Assembly: GCA_023213195.1 (NCBI GenBank)
Contig: CP096135.1
Coordinates: 310,001 to 374,000 of the forward strand
Length of the DNA stretch: 64,000 nucleotides
Direction: 5' to 3'
Source of the DNA: Sphingobacteriales bacterium JAD_PAG50586_3
Lineage (GTDB): Bacteria; Bacteroidota; Bacteroidia; CAMBQF01
Shown: positions 62,928 to 64,000 of the stretch, piece after piece
Position numbering within the stretch: position 1 is the stretch's first letter
Layout: every line of letters begins with the position of its first letter
Notes under the pieces: generated by a model
What the model was told of the DNA's origin: nothing
Database searches by the model: none
The model's input: the letters and a program-made list of their open reading frames with translations, nothing else
Program-made: the position numbers and the translations under genes

Positions 62928-62962
62928 CCCCTCCCAACCCTCCCCTTAAAGGGAGGGCTAAA
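62928..62962. repeat. C-rich palindromic repeat
   Basis: CCCTCCCCTTAAAGGGAGGG inverted repeat between the methyltransferase stop and the next start. Confidence 0.6.
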
Positions 62963-62986
62963 AAAATTTCCTATTTTAGCGCCGCA

Positions 62987-63922
62987 ATGGATTTATCGGT
63001 AATAATACCTATTTACAACGAAGAAGCCAATATTGGCCTGCTATACAACCGCCTAAAGGGTGTTTTGGATGGTTTGCCTATAGAAAGCTATGAAATGGTT
63101 TTTATCAATGATGGCAGTCGCGATGCCTCTTTGGCGCTGATAAAAGGTCTTACCGTTACCGATAAAAATGTGCGCTATATTGATTTTAGCCGCAACTTTG
63201 GTCACCAGGTGGCTGTAACAGCGGGGTTGGATGCCTGCATTGGCAATGCGGTGGTTATTATTGATGCCGACCTGCAAGACCCGCCCGAACTGATTGGCGA
63301 TTTATACGCCAAGCATAAAGAGGGTTACCAAGTGGTATATGCGCAACGCCGCAGCCGCTCTGGCGAAAGCTTCTTTAAAAAGTTTACCGCCAAAATGTTT
63401 TACCGCATACTGGCCCGCATTACATCGGTTAACATTCCCGTTGATACCGGCGATTTCCGCCTGATAGACCGGGTGATTGTAAATATTTTGAAAGAGATGC
63501 CCGAGCAGCAAAAATACCTGCGCGGACAAATAGCATGGATTGGCTTTAACCAAATTGCTGTGGAGTATGACCGTGACGAGCGCAACGCGGGCGAAACGGG
63601 CTACACCTTTAAAAAGATGATGCGCCTTGGCATTAGATGGGCTTACGGGCTTTTCTAACTTCCCCTGCGCTTTGCCACACTGGCGGGCTTTTTTGTATCG
63701 GGTATTGCTTTTTTACTGATTATTTACGCGCTTATATCGTACATCTTCTTTAAAAACACTACCCAACCGGGTTGGACATCTATGATGATAAGTGTGCTGT
63801 TTATTGGCGGCATCCAACTTATAGGCATTGGTATTATTGGCGAATACATTGGCCGCATTAGCTCTAACGTGCGCCAAAGGCCGCTGTATATTGTACGTGA
63901 TACAAATATTGCGGGGGAGTAG
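62987..63922 (+). CDS. Polyprenyl-phosphate glycosyltransferase, DPM1/GtrB type (two frameshifts)
   Basis: GT2 enzyme transferring a sugar from a nucleotide to a polyprenyl phosphate. ATG 62987 begins MDLSVIIPIYNEEANIGLLY; then ESYEMVFINDGSRDASLAL, YIDFSRNFGHQVAVTAGLDACIGNAVVIIDADLQDPPELI, VVYAQRRSRSGESFFKKFTAKMFYRIL, PVDTGDFRLIDR and RDERNAGETGYTFKKMM. Breaks near 63635 (one G extra) and 63661 (one C short) lead to LALDGLTGFSNFPLRFATLAGF and two C-terminal helices ending IGIIGEYIGRISSNVRQRPLYIVRD. About 312 aa. The earlier ATG at 62924 lies in repeat DNA. Confidence 0.92.
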
Positions 63923-63931
63923 TTTTTAGTC

Positions 63932-63959
63932 TTGAGGGGTGAGGTTTGAGGGGTGAGTT
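63932..63959. repeat. Heptamer tandem array (TTGAGGG type)
   Basis: TTGAGGG GTGAGGT TTGAGGG GTGAGTT, 9 bp after the glycosyltransferase stop, resembling the array at the ruvC stop. Confidence 0.75.
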
Positions 63960-64000
63960 ATTCTTTCTTGAATAATTTCATCCGCTTATTATCTTATTCG

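Overview
The window comes from a chromosome of the phylum Bacteroidota, possibly the Chitinophagales side, though I cannot place it below phylum. Five secreted proteins end in type IX secretion (T9SS) C-terminal sorting domains. Promoters fit the Bacteroidota TAnnTTTG element. A TamL-type outer-membrane lipoprotein, WG-repeat, GIN, DUF4271 and DUF3592 proteins are present. I see no rRNA, tRNA, phage, transposase or CRISPR.

Layout. 1-4.9 kb: partial MgtE, a LysE exporter, a propeller T9SS protein, a DUF433/DUF5615 toxin-antitoxin pair, an SRPBCC protein and an AT-rich orphan immunity-like gene. 4.9-5.8 kb: a gene-free repeat field with one strong promoter. 5.8-16.8 kb: YebC, WG repeats, a TMTC-like membrane protein, methylmalonyl-CoA epimerase, a ParE-type toxin pair, an HAD-hemD-DUF4271 operon, a T9SS protein, an acyl-CoA (glutaryl-type) dehydrogenase, an outer-membrane barrel and a lipoprotein. 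16.8-26.2 kb: recJ, an Imm32-like gene, an O-methyltransferase, ilvE, bioF, bioB, a barrel protein, a lipase-like lipoprotein and a GIN protein. 26.4-32.5 kb: a CoA-transferase, a MarR regulator with its target genes including pirin, and the Fur-STAS-purA operon. 32.5-39.1 kb: an M43 metalloprotease, an alpha/beta hydrolase, YceI, a UDG-fold protein and small secreted or membrane proteins. 39.1-47 kb: aspC, the heptose kinase, ribF, LRR and secreted proteins, two tandem T9SS paralogs and a STAS protein. 47-64 kb: OppC, a GT2 enzyme and a flippase-like protein, ruvC, an HD protein, queD-folE-fabD, a GT4 enzyme, the tamL-priA-membrane protein-arfB operon, a SpoU methyltransferase and a GT2 polyprenyl-phosphate transferase.

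Two things dominate beyond the gene list. First, about 27 single-base indels, mostly one base lost from a short homopolymer, break conserved and often essential genes (purA, priA, folE, tamL, ribF). I read these as assembly errors and give the corrected reading for each gene. Second, the intergenic DNA is crowded with small repeats: C-rich palindromes that carry a variable inner hairpin; an alternating palindrome/spacer field at 5.35-5.78 kb; and at least nine degenerate 7-bp-period arrays, several sitting exactly on stop codons. The best regulatory circuit visible is a MarR regulator with two copies of one palindromic operator.

No single gene cluster stands out as a convincing new system. 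The heptamer arrays, the compound repeat field and the UDG-fold protein with an extra N-terminal region deserve the closest look.
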